NCBI RefSeq assembly: GCF_035984655.1
Contig: NZ_JAXCHT010000003.1
Location: 1 to 64,000 of the forward strand
Length of the DNA stretch: 64,000 nucleotides
Direction: 5' to 3'
From: Actimicrobium sp035984655
Lineage (GTDB): Bacteria > Pseudomonadota > Gammaproteobacteria > Burkholderiales > Burkholderiaceae_D
Part shown: positions 16,509 to 25,680 of the stretch, one piece after another
Layout of the letters: every line of letters starts with the position of its first letter
How positions within the stretch are numbered: position 1 is the first letter of the stretch
The notes under the pieces: model-generated
The model's database searches: none
Told to the model about the DNA's origin: nothing
The model's input: the letters and a program-made list of their open reading frames with translations, nothing else
Position numbers and translations under genes: made by a program

Positions 16509-17845
16509 CTCCCTACGCCAACCGCCGCGCCAGCCTGATTGCGCAGATGCATGCCAAGGGCGGCGGCGTCGCCATCATTGCGACCGCGCCCGAAGTCCAG
16601 CGCAACAGCGATGCCGAATATCCCTATCGTCACGACAGCACGTTCTATTACCTGTCCGGCTTTGCCGAACCCGAAGCAGTGATCGTGCTGGTGGCCGGCA
16701 AAAAGAATCAGGCCATCCTGTTCTGTCGCGAAAAAAGCGTGGAGCGCGAAATCTGGGAAGGCTTCCGGCATGGTCCCGACGGCGCCCGTGTCACCTTCGG
16801 CTTCGACGCCGCCTTTCCGATCGACGCGCTCGACGCCGTGATTCCCAAGCTGCTGGCCGATGAGCCGGCGCTGTTTTATGCGCTGGGGCATAACGCCGCG
16901 CTCGATGCGCAAGTCCGGGTCTGGCTCGAAAAAGTCCGCATCCAGGCACGTGCCGGCATCGCCGCGCCGGGCGCCGCGCACGACGTCAACTGCCTGCTCA
17001 ATGAAATGCGCCTGATCAAGGACGACAGCGAACTGGCCATCATGCGGCGCGCCGCTGCGGTATCGGCGGAGGCCCATGCCCGCGCCATGCGCATGGCCGC
17101 ACCCGGGCTGCACGAATACGAAATCGAAGCCGAACTGCTGCACGAATTCCGCCGCAACGGCTCGGACTTTCCGGCCTACACCTCGATCGTTGCCACCGGC
17201 GCGAATGCCTGCGTGCTGCATTACCGTGCCGGCGCGGCCATCCTGCAACCGCACGACCTGGTCTTGATCGACGCCGGCTGCGAACTCGATGGCTATGCCT
17301 CCGACATCACGCGCACCTTCCCTGCCAGCGGCACGTTTACTCCCGCGCAAAAGGAGTTGTACGAAATCGTGCTGGCGGCGCAGGATGCCGCCATCGCCGA
17401 GATCCGCCCCGGCAAGCGCTTCATGGACGGTCACGATGCCGCCGTGCGCGTGCTGTCGCAGGGCATGCTCGACACCGGGCTGCTCGACATCAACAAGGTC
17501 GGCAAGCGCGACGACGTGATTGCCAACGGCGACTATCGCCAGTTCTACATGCACCGCACCGGTCACTGGCTGGGCATGGATGTGCACGATGTCGGCGACT
17601 ACCGCGAAACGGCCGATCCGCTGGCGGCCAATGGCGAAAAACCGTGGCGCATCCTGCACCCGGGCATGACATTGACGGTGGAGCCGGGTCTGTATGTGCG
17701 ACCGGCGGCAGGTGTGCCGGAACGGTTCTGGAACATCGGCATCCGCATCGAAGACGACATCGCCGTCAGCGCCGACGGCGCCGAGGTGATGAGTTGCGCC
17801 GCGCCAAAAACGGTCGCCGACATCGAAGCGATGATGCGCCAGTGA
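16505..17845 (+). CDS. pepP: Xaa-Pro aminopeptidase
   Basis: Cytoplasmic M24B metallopeptidase that removes N-terminal residues preceding proline. The 446-residue product has an N-terminal creatinase-like domain (SDAEYPYRHDSTFYYLSGF) and a C-terminal pita-bread domain with the dimetal ligands in LIDAGCELDGYASDITRTFP, HRTGHWLGMDVHDVG and the Glu of LTVEPGLYV. Length fits. ATGA overlap with murU and GTGA overlap with the following ubiH-type gene. Confidence 0.95.
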   Translation: MTPYANRRASLIAQMHAKGGGVAIIATAPEVQRNSDAEYPYRHDSTFYYLSGFAEPEAVIVLVAGKKNQAILFCREKSVEREIWEGFRHGPDGARVTFGFDAAFPIDALDAVIPKLLADEPALFYALGHNAALDAQVRVWLEKVRIQARAGIAAPGAAHDVNCLLNEMRLIKDDSELAIMRRAAAVSAEAHARAMRMAAPGLHEYEIEAELLHEFRRNGSDFPAYTSIVATGANACVLHYRAGAAILQPHDLVLIDAGCELDGYASDITRTFPASGTFTPAQKELYEIVLAAQDAAIAEIRPGKRFMDGHDAAVRVLSQGMLDTGLLDINKVGKRDDVIANGDYRQFYMHRTGHWLGMDVHDVGDYRETADPLAANGEKPWRILHPGMTLTVEPGLYVRPAAGVPERFWNIGIRIEDDIAVSADGAEVMSCAAPKTVADIEAMMRQ

Positions 17846-18981
17846 CGTCACCCGCGCACGACATTGCCATCTGCGGCGCCGGCCCGGTTGGCCTGGCGCT
17901 GGCCGCATTGCTGGTGCAGCGCGGCGTTGCGCCCGGGCGTATTCTGCTGCTCGATGCAAAGACCGCCGCGCAAGTCAGCGCCGATCCGCGTTCGATCGCG
18001 ATCTCGTATGGCAGCCGGCAAATCCTCGAACAAGTCGGAGCCTGGCCAGTGCCGGCGCAGGCCATTGCGCAGATCCACGTATCCCGCCGCGGACACTTCG
18101 GCCGCACGCTGATCGATTGCGCTGAGTATGGTTTGCCCGCGCTGGGCTACGTGACGCGCTACGGCGCGCTGGTGTCGGCGCTGCTGGCGGCGACCGAGCG
18201 ACTCGGCCTGCACATCAACCGGCCGCAACAGGTCAGTGCCGTCGCCGAAACGGCCGAACAGATTGGCCTGACGCTGGCCGACGGCAGTGTCGCCAGCGCC
18301 GGATTACTGATTCGTGCCGAAGGCGGCGTGTTTGCCGACCAGCCGAACCGGGCCCGCCATCGCGATTATGGACAGAGCGCCATCGTCACCCATGTACGCA
18401 CCAGCGCGCCATTGATGCAGCGCGCCTTCGAACGCTTCACCGCCGAAGGCCCGCTGGCATTGCTGCCGCAGGACGACGGCTACGCGGTGGTCTGGTGTGC
18501 CCGCACCGACACCGCCACGGCCCTGATGCAACACGATGACGCGACGTATCTGCGTGCCATCGGGAACACCTTCGGTGAACGGGTCGGACAATTTCTGGCC
18601 GTCGGCGAACGCTTCATTTATCCGCTCGGCCTCAACGCCGACAGCACCGCAAGAGCACGCAGCATCGCCATCGGCAATGCTGCGCAAACCCTGCATCCGG
18701 TCGCCGGACAGGGCATGAATCTCGGATTGCGCGACGCCATGGTGCTGGCGCGACTGCTGGCGGCCGAGACGGGTCCGGCGGCATTGGCCCGCTTTGCCGC
18801 GCAACGACGCATCGACCGCAACCTGGCCATTCGCGTTACCGATACCATGGCGCGCGTGTTTGCCAGTGCGCCAGACGGCGCGCTGTCGCAGGGCCTGCTC
18901 GGCGTGGCGCTCGGCATCACCGATGTGGTGGCGCCGGCGAAGAAGGCGCTGGCCAACCAGATGATGTTCGGCTGGCGCTAG
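17842..18981 (+). CDS. ubiH: UbiH/UbiF/VisC-family FAD-dependent hydroxylase
   Basis: Flavin monooxygenase of the ubiquinone-hydroxylase family, 379 residues. The dinucleotide-binding IAICGAGPVGLALAALL is at the N-terminus, and the second FAD motif GNAAQTLHPVAGQGMNLGLR at about residues 275-295. The start is GTG at 17842, overlapping the pepP stop (GTGA); a longer frame would run far into pepP. Next to pepP the usual gene is ubiH, acting at ring position 6-type hydroxylation in ubiquinone synthesis, but the sequence alone does not separate UbiH from UbiF/UbiI. Confidence 0.85.
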   Translation: MTSPAHDIAICGAGPVGLALAALLVQRGVAPGRILLLDAKTAAQVSADPRSIAISYGSRQILEQVGAWPVPAQAIAQIHVSRRGHFGRTLIDCAEYGLPALGYVTRYGALVSALLAATERLGLHINRPQQVSAVAETAEQIGLTLADGSVASAGLLIRAEGGVFADQPNRARHRDYGQSAIVTHVRTSAPLMQRAFERFTAEGPLALLPQDDGYAVVWCARTDTATALMQHDDATYLRAIGNTFGERVGQFLAVGERFIYPLGLNADSTARARSIAIGNAAQTLHPVAGQGMNLGLRDAMVLARLLAAETGPAALARFAAQRRIDRNLAIRVTDTMARVFASAPDGALSQGLLGVALGITDVVAPAKKALANQMMFGWR

Positions 18982-19019
18982 CCAGTCGCGACTGCACTGG
19001 CGCCAACCATCAACCGGCC

Positions 19020-19502
19020 TTATTTTGTCGCGACGTGCGTGCCGACGCAGACCATGGTGTCGCCACTGCCCTGTTCGCAATACGACCGTTTTGACTCAAT
19101 CGTCTTGGTCTCGACATTGTTGAATTTGTACGGACCATACCAGCCTTTTTTCTTGGCCTTGACGAGGTCGATCATGCCGCGGATGAACTCCGTGCCATCG
19201 ACGTCCTTGATGATCATCAGGTTCTTGCCGACCATCTTGGCATTCGCGCCCTGGGCCAGGCACAGGCCATCGAAATCATAAACAAACACGTACAGATCGC
19301 GATCCTTGAAGGCGCCATCCGGGTGGTCGGTAAATGCCTTGTAGGCTTTTTCCGGTCCGGCGCTTTTGATCAGGGCGACGGCCTTGCCGACCATTTCCTG
19401 GGCCTGAGCGTCGGTGCCGCGATCGGCAGCGGAGAAGGCGGGACTGACAACGAACAATGGAACGGTGACAGCAGCGAGTGCGAGTGCGATGGAAAGCTTC
19501 AT
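19020..19502 (-). CDS. Periplasmic single cache-domain protein
   Basis: A 160-residue exported protein: signal peptide (MKLSIALALAAVTVPLFVVS, cut near FSA) followed by one small cache domain. Family-typical segments are FKDRDLYVFVYDFDGLCLAQ, GANAKMVGKNL and KGWYGPYKFNN. Such stand-alone cache proteins are probable ligand binders, but no partner is evident here. Two Cys near the C-terminus (SYCEQGSGDTMVCVG) could form a disulphide. The ATG at 19502 starts the signal peptide; a longer frame adds 14 unlike residues. A paralogue is at 57436-57897. It lies 180 bp after the RND pump gene on the same strand. Confidence 0.85.
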   Translation of the reverse strand: MKLSIALALAAVTVPLFVVSPAFSAADRGTDAQAQEMVGKAVALIKSAGPEKAYKAFTDHPDGAFKDRDLYVFVYDFDGLCLAQGANAKMVGKNLMIIKDVDGTEFIRGMIDLVKAKKKGWYGPYKFNNVETKTIESKRSYCEQGSGDTMVCVGTHVATK

Positions 19503-19682
19503 GAATGTCTCTCGGTAGGGGGTGGTGTGCCTCGGCCGGGGCATGTTTTAGTTACGCGTGATTGCTTGACCGCAATAAATACTACGCCTGCCGAGGCCGA
19601 CCGCCGATGATAAAAAATCACAAGTGGCCGGATTACCACACCTCACCGGCAAATTGTCGCCCCCTCGGCGCGCGAGCGTTGC

Positions 19683-22600
19683 CTAGACTGCGCGCGCCGG
19701 CCGGCCGGTCAGGCGCCGGGCGCCAGCCATCAACAGGCGATAGACCAATCGCAGCATCAACAACGCCAGCAGCGCTTCGGCCAGCGTCAGCACAAACGCC
19801 ACGAAGGCATTGCCGCGTTCGGCGCGCCGGTGGAACTTGGCTAGTGCCCGATCATGCGACAGCTCGATACTGTCGTAGAAGGTCGGCACCACCAGCAAGG
19901 TCAGGATCGTCGACGTGATGGTGCCGCCGATGATCGCGACCGCCAGCGGCCGATAGAATTCACCGCCCTCGCCCAGACCGATTGCCACTGGCAGCATGCC
20001 GGCGATCAGCGCGAAGGTGGTCATCAGGATCGGGCGCAGGCGCATGCGGCCGGCGTACATCAATGCCTCTTCGCGATCGAAACCCTCGGCTTCGCGCTTG
20101 CGCGCGCAATCGAGCAACAGGATGGCATTCTTGGCCACCAGTCCCATGAGCATGATGACGCCGATGAAGCTCATCAGATTCAGCGTGCCGTGCGTCAGCA
20201 ACAGGCTGATCACCACGCCGATCAGGCTCAGCGGCAAGGACATCATCACGGCCAGCGGCGCGGTGAATGAGCCAAACTGGATCACCAGAATCAGGTACAT
20301 CAAGCCAATCCCCATCACCAGCGCAATCGCCATTTCCGTGAACAGTTCCTTCTGGTCGCGCGCCGAGCCGCCGAGCTCGATGCCATAACCGGGCGGGAAG
20401 TCGATGGCCTTGGCCAGTGCCAGCGCATCGGTGGTGATTTCACCCGGCGAGCGGCCCTGCGCGTTGGCCGACACCGACATCAGCCGCTTGCCGTCCAGAT
20501 GCTGGATCTGCGCCGGCCCCTTGCCCATCGTGATGGTGGCAATCTGCTCCAGCGGCACCAGCATGTTGCTGCCGCTGACCGCGATCGGCAACCGTTCGAT
20601 GTTGGCGGCATTGACCCGGTCATCCGGATGCAGGCGCACCGCGACATCGCGCGATTCACCGGTCGGATCGACCCAGTCGCCCACCTCGACGCCGGCAAAT
20701 GCAACCCGCAACGCCTGCGCCGCATCGTTCGATGAAATCCCCAGCGAGTTGGCCAGTCCGCGCTGCAGTTCGATCTGCAATTCATCCTTCGGACTTTGCT
20801 CGGACAGGCCGACGTCGACCGCGCCCGGCACCTTGGCGAGTTGTTCGGTATAGGCGCTGGTGATGCTCATCAGGCGGCGCGCGTCGGGTCCGTGGAACTG
20901 GATCTGCACCGGCTTGCGCGCGCCATTGTTGAGATCGTCGAGCACCACATATTCGGCGCCGACCAGACGCACCATCAACTTGCGCAACGCGGTGGCGACT
21001 TCGATGGCGGAGCGCTTGCGTTTGACGCTTTTGCCGATGTCGACGTAGATCCGCCCACCGCCGGCATTGACGGTGCTGTTGGTGGCCACGGTTTCCGGCA
21101 GCGTGCGCGCCAGCTCGGCGGCTTTTTCGACCTTCAGCTTGGCGTACTCCAGACTGCCGCTGGACGGAATCCGCACCTCGATGGCGATGGTGCCGTTGTC
21201 GGCCGACGGCAAGAACGCCGAGCCGCCGAACTTCGCATGCAGCGCCAGCGCACCGATCAGACTGAGCCCGGCGATGATGCCCATCCAGCGCCGGTGGTGC
21301 AGCGCCCATGCAATCACCCGGCCATAACGGTCCGACTGGTGATCGAACCAGTGGTTGAAGCGCTCCAGCAGTTTCGACAGACCACGCTTGGGCGCCAGAT
21401 GATGCCCGGCCGGATCGCCCCAATAGGCCGACAGCATCGGATCGAGCGTGAATGAAATGAACAGACTGACCAGCACCGAACTGGCCACGGTCAACGCAAA
21501 CGGCCGGAACCACTGGCCGGCAGTGCCCGGCATGAACGCCACCGGAATGAACACCGCAATGATCGAGAACGTGGTGGCCGCGACCGCCAGCCCGATTTCG
21601 CCCGTGCCTTCCAGTGCCGCAGTGCGCCGGTCGGAACCAAGCTCCATGTGGCGCACGATGTTTTCGCGCACCACGATCGCGTCGTCGATGAGCACGCCGA
21701 TGGCCAGCGACAGGCCCAGCAGCGTCATGAAATTCAGCGTGAAGCCGCACAGCCACACCGCGATGAACGCAGCGATCACCGAGGTCGGCAAACTGAGCGC
21801 GGTGATCAGCGTAGAGCGCCATGAATTGAGGAACACGTACACCACGAAGATGGTCAGCACCGCGCCATACATCAGCGATTCGATCACGTTATTGAGATTG
21901 CCTTCGGCGTCCTTGCCGCCATCCTGGGTGATTTCGAGGGTGGTGCCCTTGGGCAGGGTCTTGTTGATTTCAGCGACCTTTTCGCGCACCTTGTCGGCCA
22001 CCGTCACGGTGCTGGCGACACGGGCGCGGGTGATCGACATGCCGACATTGGGCAGGCCGTTGCGCAGGCTCAGCGAGGTCAATTCGGCAAAGCCATCGGC
22101 CACCGTGGCGACCTGGCCGAGGCGCACCTTTTCGTCGCCGATGCGCTTGATGACGATCTGCTCGAACTCGGCCGGCGAGCCGATGCGCCCGACCAGCCGG
22201 ATGCTTTGCTCGTCGAGCGCGCCGCGCACCTTGCCGACCGGCGCCGTGGCGTTCTGATTGCGCAGCGCCGTGACCACATCGGCCACCGAGACGTTGTATT
22301 CACGCAGTTTCTCGGCGCGCAGCAACACCGACAGTTCGCGCTTGAGCGAACCGCCGACCGTGACCACGGCCACGCCATCGATGGCACGCAGGCGGTCCGA
22401 CAAATCGTCTTCGGCCAGCCGCGACAACTCGGCGTGCGATTGTGCCTTGCCCGACAGCGCCAGTTGCATGATCGGCTCGGCGCCCGGATCGCGCCGCTGC
22501 AATATCGGCTCGCGCATTTCGGCCGGCAATTTGTAGCGCACCGAGGCGATCGCATTGCGCACCTCATCCGACGCTTCGATCATGTTCTTGTCGAAATTGA

Positions 22601-22883
22601 AGCGGATCACGATGGTGGCACTGCCTTCGTTGGCGGTGGCGTTGATCTGATACACGCCAGAGATGCTTTGCAGCGCTTTCTCGATCCGGTTGATGACTTC
22701 GCGTTCGACCGTATCCGGCGATGCGCCTGGATACGGAATGCTGACCAGCAGCACCGGCGGCTCCACGTCGGGAATCGAATTGACGCGCAATTTTTGCAGC
22801 GCGAGCAGGCCCAGGCACATCAGCGCAATGATGATGACCAGCGTCGCGACCGGACGCTTGATGCTGAAATCGGACAGGAACAT
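19683..22883 (-). CDS. RND-family (HAE1-type) efflux transporter permease
   Basis: Inner-membrane proton-driven pump of 1066 residues with the RND layout: helix 1 (IKRPVATLVIIIALMCLGLL), a large periplasmic loop, helices 2-7, a second loop and helices 8-12. The proton-relay pair is Asp400-Asp401 in GVLIDDAIVVREN, and the lysine-containing helix reads LVAKNAILLLDCARKR. After helix 12 there is an extra hydrophobic segment (AFVALVLTLAEALLALLML-like, about residues 1020-1045) ending in a basic tail, which is unusual. It works with the adaptor immediately upstream; no outer-membrane channel is encoded next to it. Substrate unknown. Confidence 0.9.
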   Translation of the reverse strand: MFLSDFSIKRPVATLVIIIALMCLGLLALQKLRVNSIPDVEPPVLLVSIPYPGASPDTVEREVINRIEKALQSISGVYQINATANEGSATIVIRFNFDKNMIEASDEVRNAIASVRYKLPAEMREPILQRRDPGAEPIMQLALSGKAQSHAELSRLAEDDLSDRLRAIDGVAVVTVGGSLKRELSVLLRAEKLREYNVSVADVVTALRNQNATAPVGKVRGALDEQSIRLVGRIGSPAEFEQIVIKRIGDEKVRLGQVATVADGFAELTSLSLRNGLPNVGMSITRARVASTVTVADKVREKVAEINKTLPKGTTLEITQDGGKDAEGNLNNVIESLMYGAVLTIFVVYVFLNSWRSTLITALSLPTSVIAAFIAVWLCGFTLNFMTLLGLSLAIGVLIDDAIVVRENIVRHMELGSDRRTAALEGTGEIGLAVAATTFSIIAVFIPVAFMPGTAGQWFRPFALTVASSVLVSLFISFTLDPMLSAYWGDPAGHHLAPKRGLSKLLERFNHWFDHQSDRYGRVIAWALHHRRWMGIIAGLSLIGALALHAKFGGSAFLPSADNGTIAIEVRIPSSGSLEYAKLKVEKAAELARTLPETVATNSTVNAGGGRIYVDIGKSVKRKRSAIEVATALRKLMVRLVGAEYVVLDDLNNGARKPVQIQFHGPDARRLMSITSAYTEQLAKVPGAVDVGLSEQSPKDELQIELQRGLANSLGISSNDAAQALRVAFAGVEVGDWVDPTGESRDVAVRLHPDDRVNAANIERLPIAVSGSNMLVPLEQIATITMGKGPAQIQHLDGKRLMSVSANAQGRSPGEITTDALALAKAIDFPPGYGIELGGSARDQKELFTEMAIALVMGIGLMYLILVIQFGSFTAPLAVMMSLPLSLIGVVISLLLTHGTLNLMSFIGVIMLMGLVAKNAILLLDCARKREAEGFDREEALMYAGRMRLRPILMTTFALIAGMLPVAIGLGEGGEFYRPLAVAIIGGTITSTILTLLVVPTFYDSIELSHDRALAKFHRRAERGNAFVAFVLTLAEALLALLMLRLVYRLLMAGARRLTGRPARAV

Positions 22884-22884
22884 G

Positions 22885-24009
22885 CTATTTCTCCGTGCGC
22901 GTTTTTACCGCCGCAGCCAGTTCGACCGACTGGCCATCCTTGAATGTGATGAGCGGATTGCGCACCACCTTGTCGCCATCGGCCAGTCCGGCAACGACCG
23001 GGTAGTCGCCGCGACGCGGATCGCGCACCCCGATTGTCAGCGCCACTTTCTGCAGCAGCGCGCCTTTTACGCGCCAGGCATAGGCGCTGTCGCCGTTGCG
23101 CACCAGCGCGGCATCGGGCAGCATCAGCAATTTGCTGCTGTCGGCCGCGATCTGGCCTTCCGCATAGAGCCCGGACACGCCGGGCCGCACATCACCGACG
23201 AAGCTGACCAGCACCTCGACCTGGCGCGTGGTCGGGTTGGCCGATGGCGCGACGCGCTTGACCACGCCGGCGTATTCCTGCTGGTTGTAGCCATTGACGC
23301 GAAACCGCACCGCTTGCCCGACCCGCACGCTGCTGATGCGGTCGGCCGATACCAGGCCTTCGAAGCGCATGCTGGCAGGATCGACCACTTTTAATAATTC
23401 CTTGCCGATTTGCGCGGTATCGCCAACCGACGCGCGCCGGTCGCTGACCACGCCATCGAACGGCGCACGCACTTCGGTGCGCTGCAACTGCTGGCGCGCC
23501 TGCGCGGCGCGGGCCTTGGCAGAAATCAAATCGCTTTGCAGATTGTTGCGGCGGATTTCCGCATCTTCCAGCGCTTGCGTCGAGGTCATGCCGGACAGCC
23601 GCAAGGTCTGCAGGCGCTCCAGTTGCCGCCCGGCCTGCTCCAGCGCCTGCGCGGACGAGCGCGCGGTGGCGTCGGCCGACGTCAGCGTGTCGCGGATCGA
23701 CGTTTGATCCAGCCGCACCAGCAATTCGTCGCGCTTGACCGGCTCGCCGTTGTCCTTGAGGATCTGCAACACCACGGCCGAGACTTCCGCACGCAGGTCG
23801 GCGCGGCGCTCAGGCTGCACGGTGCCGGTGATGACCGGGCCGGAGGCAACGTCATCGATGTGCAAGGTGACCAGGTCTTCCGGCGATATCAGCAAGGCCT
23901 TCTCGCTGCCGGCCGTTTTCTTGTCATCGCCAGCGGCGGATAGTCCGGCTTTATTGCAACCGGCCAGCAAGGAAACAATGACAACGAAAAGCAAGGCATG
24001 ACGCAGCAT
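22885..24009 (-). CDS. RND efflux periplasmic adaptor lipoprotein (MFP family)
   Basis: A 374-residue membrane-fusion protein that links the RND pump to an outer-membrane channel. The signal peptide ends in a lipobox SLLAGC, with lipidated Cys18. Then follow a lipoyl/barrel-sandwich part (PERRADLRAEVSAVVLQIL), an alpha-helical hairpin (about 110-175, rich in Ala, Gln and Arg), the returning TEVRAPFDGVVSDR and a beta-barrel domain. One base separates its stop from the pump ATG, so the two form an operon. Confidence 0.92.
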   Translation of the reverse strand: MLRHALLFVVIVSLLAGCNKAGLSAAGDDKKTAGSEKALLISPEDLVTLHIDDVASGPVITGTVQPERRADLRAEVSAVVLQILKDNGEPVKRDELLVRLDQTSIRDTLTSADATARSSAQALEQAGRQLERLQTLRLSGMTSTQALEDAEIRRNNLQSDLISAKARAAQARQQLQRTEVRAPFDGVVSDRRASVGDTAQIGKELLKVVDPASMRFEGLVSADRISSVRVGQAVRFRVNGYNQQEYAGVVKRVAPSANPTTRQVEVLVSFVGDVRPGVSGLYAEGQIAADSSKLLMLPDAALVRNGDSAYAWRVKGALLQKVALTIGVRDPRRGDYPVVAGLADGDKVVRNPLITFKDGQSVELAAAVKTRTEK

Positions 24010-24317
24010 GATGACGACCCTGAAATGGATACCAACGTGGTGAAATTGACAGGAAATGGCTTTGGATGCCCCGATTCCTCGTCAGAAATGAGCAGAAGTA
24101 TAACGTGACGATCGTTGCGTGCAGCAACTTTCACGGCGCCCTGCGGCAATCGCCTGAAGCGCGCGGCGCCGTCTGCCGACATGACAAAAAGGGATATTGT
24201 CGGCGCGGTCGCACCGTCCTTTTTGTTGACGGCGCGCGCGGCAATACGCTACAAGGAACGGCGCCACCCCAGCAGGTTGCGCGTGACCTACGCCATCACC
24301 CCATCGAATCGAGTCGG
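24010..24317. other. Divergent intergenic region between efflux adaptor and sulfurtransferase
   Basis: 308 bp with no supported gene. It contains a perfect 9-bp inverted repeat (ACAAAAAGG at 24184-24192 and CCTTTTTGT at 24218-24226) with a 25-bp spacer, followed at once by TTGACG. The TTGACG could be a -35 for the plus-strand sulfurtransferase, but the matching -10 (CTACAA at 17 bp) is poor. The repeat may be an operator or a chance feature. Confidence 0.4.
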
Positions 24318-25268
24318 ATGCCCGCTTCTCACCCTGTCGTTCCCGCCGGATTTCCTGCGCACCTGTGCCGATGGCAGCAGCTTGTCGCGCCGGCGTGGGT
24401 GGCCGGGCTGCTGGCCGACACGCCGATCGCTGCCGCACCGGCCGCGTCCTGGCGCTTGCTCGAAGTCGGCTACGGCACGCGCGACGCCTTTTTGCGCGAC
24501 CACATCCCGCAAGCCGACTACCTTGACACGACCGAGCTGGAACAGGCGCCGGTCTGGAACAAGGTGCCCGACGACGCGCTACTGCGCCTGTTGCTCGGCC
24601 ACGGGATTCGGCATGACACCACCGTGATCCTGTACAGCCGCGATGCGCTGGCCGCCGCACGCGCCGCGCAATTGATGCTGTATGCCGGTGTCGGCGATGT
24701 CCGCTTGCTCGATGGCGGGTACGCCGGCTGGCGTCGACTGGGTTTGCCGGTAGCATGCGGAGCCGCGCAACGATGCCGTCCCGCCATCGATTTCGGCACC
24801 GATTTTCCGGCCCGTCCCGAGTATCTGACCGACATGCACGGCGCGCGCCAACTGCTGCATCAGGCTGGCGGCACGCTGGTCAGCATCCGGACCTGGAAAG
24901 AATTCATCGGCGCCACCTCCGGCTATAGCTACATTCCGGCCTGCGGCGGGATTGCCGGTGCACGCTGGGGACACGCCGGCGCGGGCGACGATGTCAACAG
25001 CATGAGCGCCTTCCAGCATCCCGACGGCACCATGCGTGCGGCAGGCGGCATCGCCCGCAGGTGGGCCGCCAATAGCATCGGCCCGGAACGCAACACGGTG
25101 TTTTATTGCGGCACTGGCTGGCGCGCATCGCTGGCGTTCTTCTATGCCTGGCTGATGGCCTGGCCGAACATCAGCGTGTACGACGGCGGCTGGTGCGAAT
25201 GGAGCCGCGATCCCGACAACCCGGTCATCTGCCGGATCGCAGCATCAGGCGACGCCACCGCCGACTGA
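24318..25268 (+). CDS. Sulfurtransferase with two rhodanese domains
   Basis: A 316-residue cytoplasmic protein with tandem rhodanese modules. The N-terminal one (about 30-150) has YSRDALAAARAAQLM where the catalytic loop would be and no Cys, so it is inactive as is normal for this layout. The C-terminal one (about 170-310) has FYCGTGWRASL with the catalytic Cys in a CxxxxR loop. It may be a thiosulfate or 3-mercaptopyruvate sulfurtransferase; the loop does not match either classical signature (CRKGVT, CGSGVT) exactly. The start ATG at 24318 was chosen for fit to the fold. Its last 24 bp overlap the convergent PPC gene. Confidence 0.8.
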   Translation: MPASHPVVPAGFPAHLCRWQQLVAPAWVAGLLADTPIAAAPAASWRLLEVGYGTRDAFLRDHIPQADYLDTTELEQAPVWNKVPDDALLRLLLGHGIRHDTTVILYSRDALAAARAAQLMLYAGVGDVRLLDGGYAGWRRLGLPVACGAAQRCRPAIDFGTDFPARPEYLTDMHGARQLLHQAGGTLVSIRTWKEFIGATSGYSYIPACGGIAGARWGHAGAGDDVNSMSAFQHPDGTMRAAGGIARRWAANSIGPERNTVFYCGTGWRASLAFFYAWLMAWPNISVYDGGWCEWSRDPDNPVICRIAASGDATAD

Positions 25269-25655
25269 GCGAATCACCAGCTCATCCCAGCCCGACAGCG
25301 GGTCGGCGGCGCGACTGAAATGCCATGCCGGCAGCAGCACCAACAAGATTTCGGCAGTGGTGCGCACGATGCAACCGGCTGCGACATGACCTCCCGCGAC
25401 CTGACCCTGCGCATCCGCCACCGACATATGCAAATGCACGCCATCGACCGACAGCGAACCGGCCAGCGTGAGGATTTCCAGATCGCCCTGCACCGCAGTC
25501 GGTTGGGCATTGCCGGCGAAACGCAGCTGCGCTCCGCTCAGGCTGCCGATGCCCTGCAGCACCCAGGCGGCGGCGACACCCTGTTCGGACAGAAGGGCGG
25601 ACAAGGCCGCACGCAGGTCTTCTCCGGGATGAAGGCGGAGCGGGAAGGGTTGCAT
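25245..25655 (-). CDS. PPC/DUF296-domain protein
   Basis: A single PPC (plants and prokaryotes conserved) domain of 136 residues: MQPFPLRLHPGEDLRAALSA, then GIGSLSGAQLRFAG, LTLAGSLSVDGVHLHMSVAD and a final GGHVAAGCIV. In plants this domain is found in AT-hook proteins; bacterial single-domain forms have no settled function. The ATG at 25655 was chosen because a longer frame would enter the diguanylate cyclase gene. It lies 25 bp after that gene on the same strand and could be read with it. Confidence 0.8.
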   Translation of the reverse strand: MQPFPLRLHPGEDLRAALSALLSEQGVAAAWVLQGIGSLSGAQLRFAGNAQPTAVQGDLEILTLAGSLSVDGVHLHMSVADAQGQVAGGHVAAGCIVRTTAEILLVLLPAWHFSRAADPLSGWDELVIRSVGGGVA

Positions 25656-25680
25656 GTCGGCAGTTGCGAAACCCGAGAAA

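Noticed and set aside
18973..19005. Terminator between ubiH and the cache gene
   Set aside because: GCCAGT/ACTGGC and TGGCGC/GCGCCA can pair, but neither stem has a T run and they compete with each other.
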